Positions 63,019-64,000 of a DNA stretch of 64,000 nt are shown here, piece after piece. The notes under the pieces were generated by a model. That model was given only the letters and a program-made list of their open reading frames with translations, had not been told where the DNA came from and made no database searches. Origin of the DNA: Fratercula arctica (Eukaryota > Chordata > Aves > Charadriiformes > Alcidae); the NCBI GenBank assembly GCA_947846985.1, contig CANTUZ010000007.1, positions 30,694,355-30,758,354 of the forward strand. The letters are read 5' to 3'. Within the stretch, counting starts at the first letter, position 1. The number at the start of each line of letters is the position of its first letter. Position numbers and translations under genes: made by a program.

Positions 63019-63046
63019 CCAAATCTTGTTTGCTAACAAGATTTGG
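63019..63046. other. Perfect hairpin, 12-bp arms, 4-nt loop
   Basis: CCAAATCTTGTT, loop TGCT, AACAAGATTTGG. All 12 pairs are perfect. No flanking mobile element is recognised. Confidence 0.85.
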
Positions 63047-63785
63047 GAATCTTATGGGATAAATTCACAGGGAGCTAAAGGTCGGTTTTCTTCACATAAT
63101 TTCAGTATGTCAACTGAAAAGGGATATACAAATCTATTTGGTTTCTATTTATAAGAATCTCACTCTTTTCCTACTTAAACGTAGTCTTCTCACTCTTGTC
63201 TTTTAAGAAAGTGGATCAATTTGATCACAGGTGGTAAATGTATACATTTGGGTCAGCCTTTTCTGTTGAATCTACAAAACCTCACTTTCTTTTTAATTTG
63301 AATTTTACTAAATTTAACTACACTGATAGTTAATTTCAGAAACCTTCTGGGAAGCCTTCTAAACTCTGCTGTGTCTCTCTTTTAGATGTGTTGAAGGACT
63401 GAAAGTTGTCAGAATAATGGTTTATTCACATCTCAGACTACTGATTCAAGGGATGCAAACTGATTCCTGGCTGGCTTTATTGCAAAAGCACACATTTTGA
63501 AATGAGTTGATAATTAGGCACTCAGATTTTATTTGCCAAATTTAAATAATCACCCACTGTATATTTATGTTAAAGAAGACACCGGCACTTTATTTAAGAA
63601 TTCTTTGCTTCAAAATGTTTTTGAATATTTTGCAATGAAAAAGATGAATACAAAAGTCACAGTAGTTCTGCATGTACTTTTTTTTTTCCCTCTGTCTTCC
63701 TGAATGTTTCCCTTTCCTGCTTCTGACTTCCTAAGGGCTTGACTTCCTATTAGCTACTGTCTGATGATGCCATCCTGTATGTTTT

Positions 63786-63818
63786 GGAGGCCAGACCCCC
63801 CTATTCTGTCTGGCCTCC
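63786..63818. other. GC-rich hairpin, 11-bp perfect arms, 11-nt loop
   Basis: GGAGGCCAGAC (63786-63796) pairs perfectly with GTCTGGCCTCC (63808-63818) around a C-rich loop. It is the most stable short hairpin I noticed, in otherwise AT-rich DNA, about 100 bp before a CR1. It resembles an intrinsic terminator stem but has no U tract, and it is too short for a microRNA precursor. Confidence 0.85.
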
Positions 63819-63915
63819 TCATACTGCCTACTATTTCATGTTCAACAGTTGATGTTAAAAGCCTTTTCACCGATGTCCCTCAGCTGAACAGGTAATCCCT
63901 AAATACATTATTACA
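63819..63915. other. Unique sequence before the edge CR1
   Basis: Short stretch with no recognised feature. Confidence 0.4.
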
Positions 63916-64000
63916 GGGTAGTCGGTCTCTTTTCCCAAGTAACAAGGGACAGGATGAGAGGAAATGGCCTGAAATTGTGCAAGAGGAAGTTTAGACTGGA
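63916..64000 (+). mobile_element. CR1 LINE, cut by the window edge, different subfamily
   Basis: Begins near GTCGGTCTCTTTTCCCAAGT and continues AACAAGGGACAGGATGAGAG, GAAATGGCCTGAAATTGTGC, then AAGAGGAAGTTTAGACTGGA. This is the CR1 ORF2 C-terminal section around the [12 protein letters not shown] motif, seen here as SRDRMRGNG-type coding. The wording differs from the 12770, 41219 and 53244 copies and fits another CR1 subfamily. The 5' truncation point is close to 63916; the rest lies beyond the window. Confidence 0.85.

Larger units (their letters stand above)
53818..63785. other. AT-rich unique sequence, no gene seen
   Basis: About 10 kb without a supportable gene. It contains an imperfect local duplication at 55481-55560, T runs near 55117 and 56096-56112, an A15 run at 61098-61112, a T15 run at 62284-62298 and a 12-bp-arm hairpin at 63019-63046. 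A few GC-richer patches (56150-56600, 61290-61640) carry no recognised exon. Sequence near 54990-55085 faintly resembles old amniote repeats. Confidence 0.5.

Noticed and set aside
1..64000. Search for CRISPR arrays, tRNA or rRNA genes, operons, phage or plasmid features
   Set aside because: No regularly spaced repeats, no cloverleaf-like tRNA sequence and no prokaryotic gene arrangement were found; the sequence is vertebrate nuclear DNA.

Overview
This window is vertebrate nuclear DNA, almost certainly from a bird. The evidence is a series of CR1 LINE copies with the 8-bp 3' tail repeat ATTCTATG, an avian-type endogenous retrovirus LTR, AT-rich unique sequence with very few long ORFs, and many mononucleotide runs. 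I see no bacterial features. No operon, ribosome binding site, tRNA, rRNA or CRISPR array is present. I cannot name the species or the chromosome.

No functional protein-coding gene can be supported in these 64 kb, so the window is either intergenic or lies inside a very large intron. The only ORFs with recognisable protein similarity are relics of CR1 reverse transcriptase, at 12857-13705 (minus) and 53287-53730 (plus). One stretch at 12342-12613 (minus) looks like an old exon, with an acceptor, a donor and protein-like but frame-broken coding sequence. I could not identify its family.

Layout from left to right: a solo LTR with an intact 5-bp target-site duplication (252-596); a T/G-rich tract (2091-2173); a very old, stop-riddled CR1 (6567-7222); a mid-age CR1 with an internal A24 run (8262-8990); an exon-like fossil (12342-12613) next to a young CR1 with a clean 3' end (12770-13652); an orphan piece of the CR1 5' endonuclease region (about 15325-15450); an old MIR-type SINE (20441-20640); an A/C-rich tract (21135-21250); an unclassified amniote repeat relic beside another A/C tract (35673-35902); a C23 run (36954-36976); an old CR1/L3-type 3' tail (about 39490-39566); two 5'-truncated CR1s (41219-41656 and 53244-53817); and a CR1 of a different subfamily running off the right edge (about 63916-64000). 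Between these is unique AT-rich sequence with small tandem duplications and several perfect short hairpins.

There is no gene network to describe. The interest lies in the layered repeat record, from amniote-wide SINE and LINE fossils through avian CR1 to the ERV LTR, and in small sequence structures: perfect hairpins, strand-asymmetric A/C tracts, a consensus DR1 nuclear-receptor site and the exon-like relic. Repeat identities rest on motif recognition by eye and recall of family consensus sequences. No database search was run.
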